Assembly (NCBI GenBank): GCA_029432775.1
Contig: JAROAZ010000009.1
Span: forward strand, 124,001-188,000
Source of the DNA: Pontiellaceae bacterium B12227
GTDB lineage: Bacteria; Verrucomicrobiota; Kiritimatiellia; Kiritimatiellales; Pontiellaceae
Direction: 5' to 3'
DNA length: 64,000 nt
A program made the translations under genes and the position numbers. The notes under the pieces were generated by a model. The model was not told the origin of the DNA, ran no database searches, and saw nothing but the letters and a program-made list of their open reading frames with translations. Positions 1-10,082 of this stretch are shown here, piece by piece (position 1 is the stretch's first letter; each line of letters begins with the position of its first letter).

Positions 1-939
1 AATTCCAATGACTGGAAGTCTGCGCTGGGAACGCTCCCTGAGGCTGCCCGGTCGGATTTTGAAGACGGTCTGAAGTTCCAATGTCTGGAGCTGGCGGAGC
101 GCCATGATTCGGAGATCGACGGGGCCAGTAAGCTGATTTTTAAGACGCACGATCATCATCTGATTGAAAGTGTCGTGTTGCGCCCGAAGACCGGGCGGAC
201 CTCCATCTGTATCTCTTCGCAGATTGGTTGCGCGTGCTACTGCTCCTTCTGTGCGACCGGCATGATGGGCTTTACCCGCAACCTGACCATAGCCGAAATT
301 CTCGATCAGATCACTCAGACCAACCGGATGCTCAAACCGGAAGGGCGCTCTATCCGTAATGTGGTTTTTATGGGGATGGGAGAGCCGCTGTTGAATATGG
401 AAAATGTTTTCCAGGCGTTGGATTATCTGATGGATCCGCAACTGTATGACCTGACCGGATCGCGCATCACGGTTTCAACCGTTGGAATTCCGCAGGCGAT
501 GGACCGTTTCACGGAAATGTATCCGGATGTGCACCTGGCGCTGAGCCTGCACTCCGCCCGTCAGGAGGTGCGGCAGCGTTTGATGCCGCAGGCCCGCGTC
601 TATCCGCTGGAGCAGATTCGGGATACCCTGCTGAAGGCTTCGGCGCACGGCAAAGTGATGATTGAATATCTGATGCTCGCCGGCGTGAATGATCGGGAAG
701 AGGATTTTCAAGCATTGGAAAAATATTTGAAAGGGATTCCGGTTCATATAAACTTAATCCCGTTCAATGAATATGCAGGCAGTAATCTGCGTGGTACGCC
801 TTTGTCGGAACGCAAGGCGTTCGGCGAAAAGCTGAAGGTGGCCGGGTTTAATACGACCCTGCGCTATTCGATGGGATCGGATATCGCCGCTGCGTGCGGC
901 CAGCTGGTACAGCATAAGAAGAAGGAGTCGCTTATATGA
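1..939 (+). CDS. rlmN: 23S rRNA (adenine2503-C2)-methyltransferase RlmN, 5' end missing
   Basis: Radical-SAM enzyme that methylates A2503 of 23S rRNA (and A37 of some tRNAs in related enzymes). The reading frame is open from the first base, so the gene starts before the window. Visible are the radical-SAM cluster motif CACYCSFC (C-x3-C-x2-C), the SAM-binding motif MGMGEPLLNM, and near the C terminus MGSDIAAACGQL, which carries the second catalytic cysteine of the family. Two copies of the window-wide TTCCAA/TTGGAA palindrome lie in the coding sequence (3-17 and 76-90). The stop overlaps the next start (ATGA), so the two genes are probably translationally coupled. Family assignment is secure. 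Confidence 0.95.
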   Translation, partial: NSNDWKSALGTLPEAARSDFEDGLKFQCLELAERHDSEIDGASKLIFKTHDHHLIESVVLRPKTGRTSICISSQIGCACYCSFCATGMMGFTRNLTIAEILDQITQTNRMLKPEGRSIRNVVFMGMGEPLLNMENVFQALDYLMDPQLYDLTGSRITVSTVGIPQAMDRFTEMYPDVHLALSLHSARQEVRQRLMPQARVYPLEQIRDTLLKASAHGKVMIEYLMLAGVNDREEDFQALEKYLKGIPVHINLIPFNEYAGSNLRGTPLSERKAFGEKLKVAGFNTTLRYSMGSDIAAACGQLVQHKKKESLI

Positions 940-2768
940 AGAAGGGCCTGGGTTTTGTAGATGTCTTTTGCATCGCCTCCGGAGCAATGATCAGCTCGGG
1001 AATTTTTGTGCTTCCGGGATTGGCCTTTTCGCAAATCGGGCCTTCGATGATTCTTTCCTATTTCATTGCCGGCATGCTTGCGCTCGTTGGTGTTTTCAGT
1101 GTGATCGAACTCGCAACGGCCATGCCGAAGGCGGGGGGCGACTACTATTTCCTGACCCGCAGCCTGGGGCCGCTGGTCGGCACGGTTTCCGGTTTGCTCA
1201 GCTGGTTCGCGCTTTCCTTGAAAACGGCGTTTGCCGTTTTTGGCCTGGCTGAAGTGGTTTACCTGCTGAGTGGTGAGCGCGTGCCGCTCTTTGTTACGGC
1301 CGTGCCGGTGACTGTGCTGTTTGCATTGCTTAATATCAAAGGGGCCGAAGCCGCCGCTAAGTTTGAAGTGTTTCTGGTGACGCTGTTGTTCGTTCTACTC
1401 GGGGCCTATTTTGCCATTGGAGCACCGAACATGCATGCCTCGCATTTCCGGCCGTTCATTGCGGAGGGCGGAACCATGAAGTCGATCCTCTCCACGGCCG
1501 GCTTTGTTTTTGTCTCGTTCGGAGGACTGCTGAAAACCGCCACCATTGCCGAAGAGGTACGCAATCCTCGTCGCAATATTCCCGGCGGATTCATTGCCGC
1601 GACCATTGCAATTACCCTGCTTTACACGTTGCTGCTGGTCGTGACGGTCGGCGTCCTGCCCGGGGAGCGGCTGGGCAGTTCGTTTACGCCTATTGCCGAT
1701 GCCGCCCAGTTACTCGCTGGGGGCTGGGGCTTCTGGGCCATCACCTTAGCGGCCATGCTCGCATTCATCACCACCGCCAATGCCGGCATCATGTCGGCCT
1801 CGCGTTATCCGCTCGCGCTGGGCCGCGATAAACTGCTTCCTCCTTTTATGGCCAAGGTAAATAAAAGCGGTGAGCCGGTGGTGGCCATTGTGCTGACCTC
1901 GGCCATCATCCTTGCGTCATTGCTGCTGGATATTGAAAAGCTGGTGAAGGCGGCCTCGGCGGTTGTGATCAGTTCCTACATCCTTTCGGCAGCAGCCGTG
2001 CTGGTCATGAGGCGCAGTCGCCTGACCAACTATCGGCCGACCTTCCGCGTTCCGCTCAGCCCGTGGCTTCCAATCTTTGGAATTATCTGCTTCTCGCTGC
2101 TCATTGTTGATATGGGACTGGCTGCCGTTGAGATCAGCCTCGGCGTGGCTTTCTTGGGACTGCTCGTTTATTTCATCTACGGGCGCAAACGTGCAAACAT
2201 GGAATATGCCCTACTGCATGTGGTCGAGAGTCTGACCAATAAAAACCTGACTACCGACTCGCTGGAAAAAGAACTCTATGATGTGCTGCATGAGCGCGAT
2301 GAGCTGGTGCATGATACGTTTGATGAAGCGCTGAAGACGGCGGTTGCGGTGGATCTGGATCCCGGTGCGGAGCAGAAAGATCTACTGGAGGTGGTTTCCG
2401 TATCGCTTGAAAAAGAGCTGGCGCATTCGAGCGATGAAATCGAGGCCCGGTTTGTCGAACGGGAAGAACAGGGCAGTTGCGTACTGACGCCGTTTGTGGC
2501 GATTCCGCATATTATTGTGGACGGCGAAGGGCTGTTTAAGATTATGCTGGTGCGGAGCCGTGAGGGAATTTCATTTGAAAATGATGTTTCTGTGAAGGCG
2601 TTCTTTGTGATTGCGGGAAGTAAGGATATGCGGCATCTGCATCTGAAGGCGTTGGCGGCCATTGCACACATCGTGCAGCATCCGGAATTTGAGAAACGCT
2701 GGACGCGCGCAAAGAACGAAGAACAGCTGAAGGATATTCTGCTGCTGAGCGACCGTATTCGGATGTAA
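936..2768 (+). CDS. APC-family amino acid permease with C-terminal PTS EIIA-like domain
   Basis: A 610-residue inner-membrane transporter. The first ~410 residues give about 12 hydrophobic segments and the APC-type start (DVFCIASGAMISSGIFVLPG), fitting uptake of amino acids or related amines. Residues ~470-610 are soluble and resemble PTS IIA (PtsN/fructose type): TPFVAIPHIIVDG contains the IPH motif with the phosphorylatable histidine of that family. APC permeases with a cytoplasmic EIIA-like tail are known, but their substrate and whether the histidine is used are usually unknown. It starts by an ATGA overlap with rlmN. Transporter identity is firm, the regulatory role of the tail is inference. 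Confidence 0.88.
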   Translation: MKKGLGFVDVFCIASGAMISSGIFVLPGLAFSQIGPSMILSYFIAGMLALVGVFSVIELATAMPKAGGDYYFLTRSLGPLVGTVSGLLSWFALSLKTAFAVFGLAEVVYLLSGERVPLFVTAVPVTVLFALLNIKGAEAAAKFEVFLVTLLFVLLGAYFAIGAPNMHASHFRPFIAEGGTMKSILSTAGFVFVSFGGLLKTATIAEEVRNPRRNIPGGFIAATIAITLLYTLLLVVTVGVLPGERLGSSFTPIADAAQLLAGGWGFWAITLAAMLAFITTANAGIMSASRYPLALGRDKLLPPFMAKVNKSGEPVVAIVLTSAIILASLLLDIEKLVKAASAVVISSYILSAAAVLVMRRSRLTNYRPTFRVPLSPWLPIFGIICFSLLIVDMGLAAVEISLGVAFLGLLVYFIYGRKRANMEYALLHVVESLTNKNLTTDSLEKELYDVLHERDELVHDTFDEALKTAVAVDLDPGAEQKDLLEVVSVSLEKELAHSSDEIEARFVEREEQGSCVLTPFVAIPHIIVDGEGLFKIMLVRSREGISFENDVSVKAFFVIAGSKDMRHLHLKALAAIAHIVQHPEFEKRWTRAKNEEQLKDILLLSDRIRM

Positions 2769-2821
2769 GTTTCCGGTTGTCTGCTTGTAAGTTCAACGCA
2801 TTCACATAACACTGCGGGCTT

Positions 2822-3553
2822 ATGGAAAAACAACGACTATCAAAAATCATGGCCGGACGCGGATTGTGTTCCCGTCGCGAAGCGGATCGCTACATTGAGC
2901 GCGGACTCGTTATTGTGGACGGCGAACGGATTTCAGAGCTGGGAACCAAGGTGCTGCCGGATGCGAAGATCGAGCTGGCCGAAGCCGCTGAAAAACGGCA
3001 GGCGGAGCAGGCGACCTTTCTGATCAATAAGCCGATCGGCTATGTTTCCGCGCAGCCGGAAGACGGGCATCGCCCGGCTTCTGATCTGCTGGATCGGCCG
3101 AATCAATGGAGCGAGGATCGCTCCCCCCGTAAGTTCCACCATGGCCAGCTTCGCGGCCTGGCACCGGCTGGCCGGCTGGATATCGATTCCCAAGGCCTGC
3201 TCATTCTGACGCAGGATGGTCGTGTGGCCCGGCGTATTATCGGCGAGGACTCGGATGTGGATAAGGAATATCTGGTGCGCGTGGAGGGCGAGTTGGATGA
3301 CGAAGGTCTCAAGCTGCTGAATCATGGTCTGACGCTGGATGGAAAGCCGCTCAAGCCTGCCAAGGTGACCTGGCAGAATAAAGACCAGCTTCGCTTCATT
3401 CTGCGCGAAGGCAAGAAGCGCCAGATCCGCCGTATGGCTGAGCTGGTGGGGCTGAAAGTGGTGGGCCTCAAGCGCATCCGTGTCGGTAAGGTGGTGCTCG
3501 GAAATCTGCCCGAAGGCCAGTGGCGCTACCTCGGTGCTAACGAAAAATTCTAA
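2822..3553 (+). CDS. rRNA pseudouridine synthase, RsuA/RluB/RluF family
   Basis: A 243-residue enzyme that isomerises uridine to pseudouridine in ribosomal RNA. An N-terminal S4 RNA-binding domain is visible ([19 protein letters not shown]). It is followed by the catalytic-domain motif [17 protein letters not shown] with the catalytic aspartate in RLD, and by the family C-terminal block [18 protein letters not shown]. The DSQGL variant and overall length recall RluF (U2604 in E. coli) more than RluB, but the exact target cannot be assigned from sequence alone. It stands alone, 53 bp after the permease. The gene is followed by a CGCAGAG-type repeat. Confidence 0.9.
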   Translation: MEKQRLSKIMAGRGLCSRREADRYIERGLVIVDGERISELGTKVLPDAKIELAEAAEKRQAEQATFLINKPIGYVSAQPEDGHRPASDLLDRPNQWSEDRSPRKFHHGQLRGLAPAGRLDIDSQGLLILTQDGRVARRIIGEDSDVDKEYLVRVEGELDDEGLKLLNHGLTLDGKPLKPAKVTWQNKDQLRFILREGKKRQIRRMAELVGLKVVGLKRIRVGKVVLGNLPEGQWRYLGANEKF

Positions 3554-3557
3554 TTTT

Positions 3558-3618
3558 CCTCGCAGAGCCGCTGAGAACGCGGAGTAAAAAATCTTTGCGC
3601 CCTCTGCGTCTCTGCGAG
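3558..3618. repeat. CGCAGAG-type intergenic inverted repeat
   Basis: The short gap holds CTCGCAGAG (3559-3567) and its complement CTCTGCGAG (3610-3618), with further CGCGGAG and CTCTGCGT units between. It could fold into a long imperfect hairpin after the pseudouridine synthase stop. Related degenerate pieces occur at 26331-26370 and near 32840-32872. Repeats of this look are scattered in many bacterial genomes; their role is unknown, perhaps transcript ends. Confidence 0.5.
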
Positions 3619-3631
3619 ACACTCTTTCTTG

Positions 3632-5077
3632 ATGGGTATCGAGATTAAAGATGTGAGTGATGAGCATGCGGACTATCTGCACGATGAGTCGCGCAGGGAG
3701 GGGCATGCCGAAAAGATCTGTTTTCCAACCTCTGGAAAAGATGTTGTCGATGCACTGGAAATCGCGCGGACGCATCGTTGGCCCGTCACGGTGCAAGGCG
3801 GACGAACCGGCATCACCGGCGGTTGTGTTCCGGACGGCGGCCTGATTATCAACCTCTCCCGCATGGACTCCATTGGCTGCGTTGAAGGCGATTGTCTGCA
3901 TGTTCAGCCGGGCGCGTTGCTGGCTGATATCCGAGCTGCTATCAGCGGGTCGGGACTTTTTTTTCCTTCCGACCTCACCGAAACCACCGCATCCATTGGC
4001 GGTATGGTGGCGAATAATGCCTCTGGAGCGCGGTCGTTTAAATACGGCGCTGTGCGTAACTGGATCCAATCATTGGAAGTCGTCTTGCCGAACGGTGAGT
4101 TGATTCGGGTGGAGCGCGGCCTTCAACCGGCCGCCGGCCTTGATTTCAGGTTGGGAAGCATTGCAGGAAAGCTTCCAAACCTTGGAACTCCTGAAGGGAT
4201 TAAATCTGCGGCCGGATATTTTGTTCAACCGGATATGGATTTGGTAGATCTGTTTATTGGTGCCGAAGGTACGTTGGGAGTAGTAACCGAAATTACCCTT
4301 AAGTTACTGCCTGAACCTCGGCAGATGAATGGGCTGACGGCATTTTTTGAATCCGAAAAGCAAACGTTGGATTTTGTTCGGTTCCTGCGTGCGGATTTTG
4401 ACCCGGTTTCCATCGAATATTTCGACTTCCAATCCTTGGAACTTTTGCGCCGAATGAAGAAGGATAATCCGGCGTTTTCAGCGTTGCCGACCCTGGATGC
4501 GGAGTATCACACCGCCCTCTATTTCGAATTCGATTCCGAGGTGCCGGATGCGGTGATTGAAAAGTGCGACTCGGCCATCGACTGCTGGTTCTCGGAGGGC
4601 GAGCGGGAGATTGCGGCGCTGAAGAGTTTTCGTCACGCCATTCCGGAGTCTGTCAATATGCTGATCGGCGAGCGCAAGAAAACTATTCCTGCACTGACTA
4701 AGCTCGGCACGGATATGTCGGTGTCGGATGAGCGGATGGAAGCTGTGATGCAGCTGTATCATTCGGGGCTGGCCGAGGCGGGGCTGGACTATGTGATCTT
4801 CGGGCACATTGGAAATAACCATGTTCATGTGAATATTATTCCGAAAAGCATGGAGGAATTTGAACAGGGTAAAGCGCTCTATTTTAAATGGGCCCGGCAA
4901 GTGGTGGAGTGGGGTGGCTCGGTATCGGCTGAACATGGCATTGGTAAAAATAAGACTGATTTTCTAAGGCTGATGTATGGCCCTGACGGGATTGCCGGAA
5001 TGCAGAAGCTGAAGGCCTTATTTGATCCCGATAATCTGGTGAACGCAGGAAATCTTTTCTCAAGACAAGGAGCATAG
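3632..5077 (+). CDS. FAD-linked oxidase, GlcD / D-lactate dehydrogenase type
   Basis: A 481-residue flavoprotein of the PCMH (FAD_binding_4) plus FAD-oxidase C-terminal family, which oxidises D-2-hydroxy acids such as D-lactate or glycolate. FAD-binding signatures are [13 protein letters not shown] (~50-65) and [20 protein letters not shown]. The C-terminal domain shows the metal/substrate histidines in [12 protein letters not shown] and [11 protein letters not shown] chose ATG at 3632 over an in-frame TTG three bases upstream. No GlcE/GlcF or iron-sulfur partner is adjacent, so the electron acceptor is unknown. Four palindrome copies lie inside (3723, 4064, 4173, 4427), the last encoding FQSLE. 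Substrate is not determinable. Confidence 0.85.
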   Translation: MGIEIKDVSDEHADYLHDESRREGHAEKICFPTSGKDVVDALEIARTHRWPVTVQGGRTGITGGCVPDGGLIINLSRMDSIGCVEGDCLHVQPGALLADIRAAISGSGLFFPSDLTETTASIGGMVANNASGARSFKYGAVRNWIQSLEVVLPNGELIRVERGLQPAAGLDFRLGSIAGKLPNLGTPEGIKSAAGYFVQPDMDLVDLFIGAEGTLGVVTEITLKLLPEPRQMNGLTAFFESEKQTLDFVRFLRADFDPVSIEYFDFQSLELLRRMKKDNPAFSALPTLDAEYHTALYFEFDSEVPDAVIEKCDSAIDCWFSEGEREIAALKSFRHAIPESVNMLIGERKKTIPALTKLGTDMSVSDERMEAVMQLYHSGLAEAGLDYVIFGHIGNNHVHVNIIPKSMEEFEQGKALYFKWARQVVEWGGSVSAEHGIGKNKTDFLRLMYGPDGIAGMQKLKALFDPDNLVNAGNLFSRQGA

Positions 5078-5079
5078 GC

Positions 5080-7416
5080 ATGAACAGGGTGGTTGGTTTC
5101 GGTGTATCTTTACTTCTTCTGCAGGCGGCGGTTTTTGCAGCCGACCTGCGCTTAACCTACGATGAACCGGCCAAAGCATGGACCGATGCCTTGCCGGTTG
5201 GAAACGGATCGATGGGGGCCATGGTGTATGGCGGAACCGACACGGACCGAATTCAGTTTAACCACGATACGCTCTGGGTGGGAAAGCCCCATTCCTACTC
5301 CCGACCGGGTGCGGTTGAAACGCTTCCTGAAATCAGGGAGCTGTTGTTTACTGGAAAACAGAAAGAGGCGGAAAAACTGGCGATGGATCAGTTTATGTCG
5401 AATCCACTGCGCCAGGCAGCCTATCAGCCGTTCGGGGATTTGACGCTTGAGTTTCCAGCGTTTGGAAACACGACCCATTATCAGCGGGTGCTGGATCTGG
5501 ATGCCGCAATGGCCACTGTGATTTTTAAAGCCGCCGGCGTTACCTATAAACGTTCGGTGATCGCCAGTTATCCTGATGGGATAATCGCAGTTCGTGTTGA
5601 GGCCGACCAACCGGGCAAGGTGCAATTGATCGCCCGGCTGACCACGCCGCATACCAAAGCGCCATCGATTAAAGCGTTGGATGAGCGCACGCTAAGTCTG
5701 ACCGGCATGGTTGATGATGTTGTGAACAAAAAGAAAAATAATTTTTTTGAGGGGGCCGTTAAATTTGAAGCGCGTCTGCGTGCGGTTTGTGAAGGTGGCG
5801 AGTTGAAGGTTACGGAGGGCGGGATTAACGTGACCGGCGCGAACGCCGTTGTGTTCTATCTGGCCGCGGCCACCAGCTACAAAAACTTCCAATCATTGGA
5901 AGCTGATCCGGCGGCGCGATGTGAAGCATTGCTGACCGGAATTGAAAATAAATCCTATCAGCAGGTGCTGGCTGATCATCAGGTAGACCATCAGGAGCTC
6001 TTCCGGCGTGTTGATTTGGAGCTGGGCGGCGGGAAATCAATCGGGCTGCCCTCCAACGAACGGCTGAACAGCTATCAGGCGGATCCGGATCCCCAGTTGG
6101 TCGAGTTGCTGTATCAGTATGGGCGCTATTTGCTGATTGCATCATCGCGTCCGGGGGGGCAGGCGGCAAATCTACAAGGACTTTGGAATGACAGGAAGAC
6201 TCCTTCCTGGGATTCAAAGTATACGGTCAATATCAACACGGAAATGAACTACTGGCCGGCGGAGCAGGCCAACCTTTCCGAGTGTCACGAGCCGCTGTTC
6301 GATCTGCTCGACGATGTGAAAATTACCGGAGCGGAAGTTGCGAAGGATTTCTACGGAGCAAAAGGGTGGGTGCTGCATCACAACACCGATGGATGGCGCG
6401 GTGCGGCTCCGATTAATAATTCGAATCATGGCATCTGGCCGACGGGCGGCGCCTGGCTGAGCACACACCTTTGGGAGCGATACCTTTTTTCAGGCGATGA
6501 GCAGTTCCTGCGGGAACGGGCCTACCCCCTGATGAAGGGCGCCTCGGAATTCTTTCTCGATTATCTGTTGGAAGATCCAATGTATGGAAAAGGCTGGCTG
6601 GTGAGCGGGCCGAGTAATTCGCCGGAGCGGGGCGGTTTGGTGATGGCTCCGACGATGGACCATCAGATTATCCGCCATTTGCTGAATACGACGGCTGAGG
6701 CGGCGGATATTCTGGGCGCTGATACTGATTTTGCCAAACAGCTGCGGAGTACGGCGGTCCGAATTGCCCCGAACGAAGTGGGTGGTGAAGGGCAGCTAAA
6801 GGAATGGTTGTACAAAGAAGAACCGAAAACCACGCATCGTCATGTGTCGCACCTCTGGGGTCTGCACCCGGGGTCGGAAATTACAACGCAAACGCCCGAA
6901 CTTTTTGAGGCCTGTAAAAAGACGCTGGCATTGCGCGGTGATGGAGGAACCGGTTGGTCGCGCGGGTGGAAGGTGAACTTCTGGGCGCGCCTGCGCGATG
7001 GCGAGCACATGGAAAAAATCCTGCACGGTTTCTTTAACAACACCAGCGAGAAGGGCGGAGCGGGTTTTTACAATAACCTGTTCGATGCGCATCCGCCGTT
7101 CCAGATTGATGGGAACTTCGGGCTGACTGCCGGAATTACGGAGGCGTTGCTGCAGTCGCACCAACGCGACGGAAATGGGAATTACATCATTGATCTATTG
7201 CCGGCGCTTGCTCCCGGTTGGCCGGAAGGGTCCGTTTCGGGGCTGCGCGCCCGAGGTGGTTTCGAAGTTTCCATACATTGGAAAAACGGTCGCTTGGTAA
7301 AGGCGGAACTCAAGTCCCTATTGGGGAACCCGCTGGTGATTCAGACGGAAACCGGCCCGAAAGTGGTTCATGAAACAACAGAGCCGGGTGCGGTTTACAC
7401 GGTTAACGCTGATTAG
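5080..7416 (+). CDS. Secreted alpha-L-fucosidase, glycoside hydrolase family 95
   Basis: A 778-residue enzyme with a signal peptide (hydrophobic stretch [16 protein letters not shown], likely cut after VFA). GH95 enzymes release alpha-1,2-fucose (some alpha-galactose) from glycans. Family blocks are clear: [15 protein letters not shown] near the mature N terminus, [18 protein letters not shown] (asparagines that activate water), [32 protein letters not shown] and [20 protein letters not shown] carrying the catalytic aspartate region. It starts 3 bp after the dehydrogenase stop, so the two may be co-transcribed. Palindrome copies at 5887, 6575 and 7269. Fits an organism degrading fucosylated (algal or mucin) polysaccharide. 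Confidence 0.93.
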   Translation: MNRVVGFGVSLLLLQAAVFAADLRLTYDEPAKAWTDALPVGNGSMGAMVYGGTDTDRIQFNHDTLWVGKPHSYSRPGAVETLPEIRELLFTGKQKEAEKLAMDQFMSNPLRQAAYQPFGDLTLEFPAFGNTTHYQRVLDLDAAMATVIFKAAGVTYKRSVIASYPDGIIAVRVEADQPGKVQLIARLTTPHTKAPSIKALDERTLSLTGMVDDVVNKKKNNFFEGAVKFEARLRAVCEGGELKVTEGGINVTGANAVVFYLAAATSYKNFQSLEADPAARCEALLTGIENKSYQQVLADHQVDHQELFRRVDLELGGGKSIGLPSNERLNSYQADPDPQLVELLYQYGRYLLIASSRPGGQAANLQGLWNDRKTPSWDSKYTVNINTEMNYWPAEQANLSECHEPLFDLLDDVKITGAEVAKDFYGAKGWVLHHNTDGWRGAAPINNSNHGIWPTGGAWLSTHLWERYLFSGDEQFLRERAYPLMKGASEFFLDYLLEDPMYGKGWLVSGPSNSPERGGLVMAPTMDHQIIRHLLNTTAEAADILGADTDFAKQLRSTAVRIAPNEVGGEGQLKEWLYKEEPKTTHRHVSHLWGLHPGSEITTQTPELFEACKKTLALRGDGGTGWSRGWKVNFWARLRDGEHMEKILHGFFNNTSEKGGAGFYNNLFDAHPPFQIDGNFGLTAGITEALLQSHQRDGNGNYIIDLLPALAPGWPEGSVSGLRARGGFEVSIHWKNGRLVKAELKSLLGNPLVIQTETGPKVVHETTEPGAVYTVNAD

Positions 7417-7572
7417 CAGACGTTTATTAGAGAGTTTCTACCCATTCCGTGCGCGATAGCGGCAGCATTTCGAATCCTGCCCGGTGAAGAATTGTGAATA
7501 AAAATGGACCGGAAATGCTTTTAACCTGAAGACAAATGGCGTATATAAAAAGCCAGTTGGCAGGAGGTGCAT

Positions 7573-8031
7573 ATGAAAGAGTCTACAATATATCCAACGG
7601 CAGCGGAAAACAGTGAGATTCTCATGGTTGAAGAACCGGTTGCAATTTTCGGCAAAGTTGACAGTCGCGAGCAGGTAATCAACCGGATTAAAAAAGGCCT
7701 GCCCACCGGTAGTTTTGAGAAAGTACGCCAAGAATTCGGGGTAACGGCCGCCGAGCTGGCCGCAACACTCAATATTAATATGCGAACCCTGGCCCGCCGG
7801 AAGCAGAGCGGGCGGCTGGACGTGGATGAGTCTGAGCGGGTGTACCGCCTTGCGCGGCTGTTCCAGATTGCACACAACCTGTTTCAGGATCTGGAACTGA
7901 CGCGCCGCTGGTTTGCCGCTCCGAAAGAGATTTTCGGCGGGTTGACTCCGCTGAACTATGCGGATACCGAGCCCGGTGCACAGGAGGTTGAAAAACAACT
8001 CCGCCGTCTGGAGCACGGAGTTTTCTATTAA
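7573..8031 (+). CDS. Xre/MbcA/ParS-type antitoxin of a RES-domain toxin
   Basis: A 152-residue protein with the two-part layout of Xre-type antitoxins of RES toxins: a central helical DNA-binding region (TAAELAATLNINMRTLARRK) and a C-terminal MbcA/ParS/Xre toxin-binding domain (VYRLARLFQIAHNLFQD... LGGLTPL-like end). ATG 7573 is preferred over an in-frame GTG at 7567 because AGGAGG at 7562-7567 sits 5 bp before it. The RES gene follows within 13 bp. The antitoxin normally neutralises the toxin and autorepresses the operon; a TATATA box around 7541 could be the -10. Confidence 0.85.
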   Translation: MKESTIYPTAAENSEILMVEEPVAIFGKVDSREQVINRIKKGLPTGSFEKVRQEFGVTAAELAATLNINMRTLARRKQSGRLDVDESERVYRLARLFQIAHNLFQDLELTRRWFAAPKEIFGGLTPLNYADTEPGAQEVEKQLRRLEHGVFY

Positions 8032-8043
8032 CGGGGAATGTTC

Positions 8044-8514
8044 ATGCTGACGGCCTGGCGACTCGTTCATCGGAATTATCTGGCTTCGGCCTTTAGCGGC
8101 GAGGGGGCTCGTCTGGCGGGCGGCCGCTGGAACTCGGAAGGGTTTCCGGTGGTTTACACCGCCGGTTCGCTTTCGCTGGCGATTCTGGAAATTATCGTTC
8201 ATCTGGAATTCAAGGAAACGTTGAAGCTGTACAAGGCCGTTCCGGTTCATTTTTCGGAGTCGTTGATGGAGGCCATCGATCCGGCTTCCCTTCCGGCAGA
8301 TTGGAATAAACCCATCCCGCATCCCGCCTCCCAGCTGACGGGCAACCACTGGATTCGCAGCGGCTCATCCGTCGTGCTTCAGGTGCCGAGTGCCATTGTA
8401 CCCTTGGAATCGAACTTCCTGATCAATCCATCCCACCCGGAGTTGCAACGCCTGGAAATCGGGGAACCAATGGATCTGCCCTTGGATCTGCGCATGGTGG
8501 ATAAACTTAAATAA
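8044..8514 (+). CDS. RES-domain toxin (NAD-depleting)
   Basis: A 156-residue RES toxin. RES proteins (MbcT, Res) resemble ADP-ribosyltransferases and deplete NAD+. The conserved block GARLAGGRWNSEGFPVVYTAGSL gives the substrate-binding arginine and tyrosine, followed by the family glutamate in LEIIVHLEF. ATG 8044 has GGGGA 6 bp upstream; the in-frame ATG at 8038 would be too close to it. Together with the upstream Xre-type protein it forms a complete type II toxin-antitoxin pair with no visible disruption. Confidence 0.88.
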   Translation: MLTAWRLVHRNYLASAFSGEGARLAGGRWNSEGFPVVYTAGSLSLAILEIIVHLEFKETLKLYKAVPVHFSESLMEAIDPASLPADWNKPIPHPASQLTGNHWIRSGSSVVLQVPSAIVPLESNFLINPSHPELQRLEIGEPMDLPLDLRMVDKLK

Positions 8515-8537
8515 GGCTGCTCCGGTAATCCGTGAGT

Positions 8538-10082
8538 TTATTTGAGTTTCCCAGCCCACTCCGTGCCGGCAGTTAAGAGGGCCTCAAAGCCTTTGTTCTG
8601 CATGAACGTTGCACTATGCCCGAGCAGAAGGGTGAAGCATCGACCTTTTCCGAAGTGCCCAGCGAATGCGGTCGGCTCCCATTTTCCTGTGTGCTGTGAA
8701 TAGGATTCGCTGAGCACGGATGCTTCGGGATGAACGAAAGGCTTGAACCAGAGCTCGTCGGTTATCTGAAAGTTTTGCAGACCGGCCGTGACCGGATGAG
8801 TTCGGTCGGCAAACCGCACTTCAAATTCATGCGGCTTCTTGTGTCCAGTCCCGTCTTTCCAGGTCGCGAGGCAGATGGTTTGGTATTCATTCCAGTCATA
8901 GAAAGAGGAGGAGCCAGCATGCACGGCCACATGTCCGCCCCCGTTACGTACGAAATCGACATAGGCCTTTTTCAGTTCGTTAGACCACGGCGCCGGTTTG
9001 TTTTTACCAAACGCGTTCCAATTGCTGAGCAGGACGTCGTAGTCCGCAAGAAATTCAGTGGTCAATTGTTCGGGGTTGTGGACCACATTGACTTCGAACT
9101 TTCCGGAGTCTTCAAGAATCTGTTCGAGAGCCGGAGTGGTCTGCTGCCAATTGTGGTTGTTGGCTCCGCTGAGGATGACGACGCGGGATTTAGTCCAGTT
9201 GTCCCATTGCCCGTTTGCTGCTTGCGCAGTCAGTGGTTTTTGGGAAACCACCAGGCGGTATCGAAGGGTCAGTGTTTCGCCGTCCGCGATGGTGTGCGGG
9301 CCATCGTGGATGACGGCCGGGCTGAAGTAGGGCATGCCGGGGGCCAGATACCATTTGGCCGGATGGTTCCGGTTGGCGGGGTGATCCATGAAGAGCAGGC
9401 TTCCGCCTTCGGGCGACTTAAAGAGCGTCCAACGTGCTGCTTTGCGGGAGGCATTGGTTTGGTTTTCGCTGTTAAGGAATGTGCCGTCGATCATGTCCTT
9501 ATTCATACGAACGGACCAGCCCGCATAGCCACCCCAGCTTTTGCCGTTCGGTTCGCCGGGAAGGGGCGTACGATCAAGAACGACCTCTTTTTCCAAGGCC
9601 TGGAAGTCGGAGGTCCAGTCGATGGTGTATGCGCCAGAAGGGTCGGACGGTGATATGGTTATGGCGCGGTGTTCCCGCATGATCACTTCGTCGCTGCCCG
9701 ACGGGGCATATTCCAGTTTCAGTTTAAGATGAACCGCCTGCCCTGCTGTGACGGTCCTATCAACGTCAACGATCCGCGTTTCGCCTTCTGATTTTCCGGT
9801 CTGGCGGTCTTCTTCCCAATAGTTCACCCCATTAATATATTTCCATGAGAACCAGACGCCGCGGTGCCAGGGGTGGTCCTCTGGCCGAAGGTCGGTGAAC
9901 GCGGTTCCATCGGGGGGTGCGAGCGGATGGAAGTACGGTTTCCCCTCCGCCGGATCATGGTTATAGGTCCAGAGCACCTTTTCATTCCGTTCTGCAGAAA
10001 TGGAGTGGGGAAGTTTCTTAATTTCCACCTCCGCGAATACGGAGGAAGAAATCAGGACCATGTAGAGCAGGAATTTTTTCAT
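8538..10082 (-). CDS. Secreted PmoA (DUF6807)-ThuA two-domain protein
   Basis: A 514-residue exported protein (signal peptide [17 protein letters not shown]). Residues ~20-290 match the DUF6807/PmoA family (HPLAPPDGTAFTDLRPEDHPWHRGVWFSW), which is rich in PVC bacteria and has no proven enzyme activity. Residues ~300-514 are a ThuA-like domain (VVILSGANNHNWQQTTPALEQ), a flavodoxin/glutamine-amidotransferase-like fold found in sugar-utilisation operons. ATG at 10082 overlaps the stop of the upstream oxidoreductase (TAATG), so a longer frame open to 10178 is rejected. It is the last gene of a three-gene operon starting at 12267. The exact reaction is unknown. Confidence 0.82.
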   Translation of the reverse strand: MKKFLLYMVLISSSVFAEVEIKKLPHSISAERNEKVLWTYNHDPAEGKPYFHPLAPPDGTAFTDLRPEDHPWHRGVWFSWKYINGVNYWEEDRQTGKSEGETRIVDVDRTVTAGQAVHLKLKLEYAPSGSDEVIMREHRAITISPSDPSGAYTIDWTSDFQALEKEVVLDRTPLPGEPNGKSWGGYAGWSVRMNKDMIDGTFLNSENQTNASRKAARWTLFKSPEGGSLLFMDHPANRNHPAKWYLAPGMPYFSPAVIHDGPHTIADGETLTLRYRLVVSQKPLTAQAANGQWDNWTKSRVVILSGANNHNWQQTTPALEQILEDSGKFEVNVVHNPEQLTTEFLADYDVLLSNWNAFGKNKPAPWSNELKKAYVDFVRNGGGHVAVHAGSSSFYDWNEYQTICLATWKDGTGHKKPHEFEVRFADRTHPVTAGLQNFQITDELWFKPFVHPEASVLSESYSQHTGKWEPTAFAGHFGKGRCFTLLLGHSATFMQNKGFEALLTAGTEWAGKLK

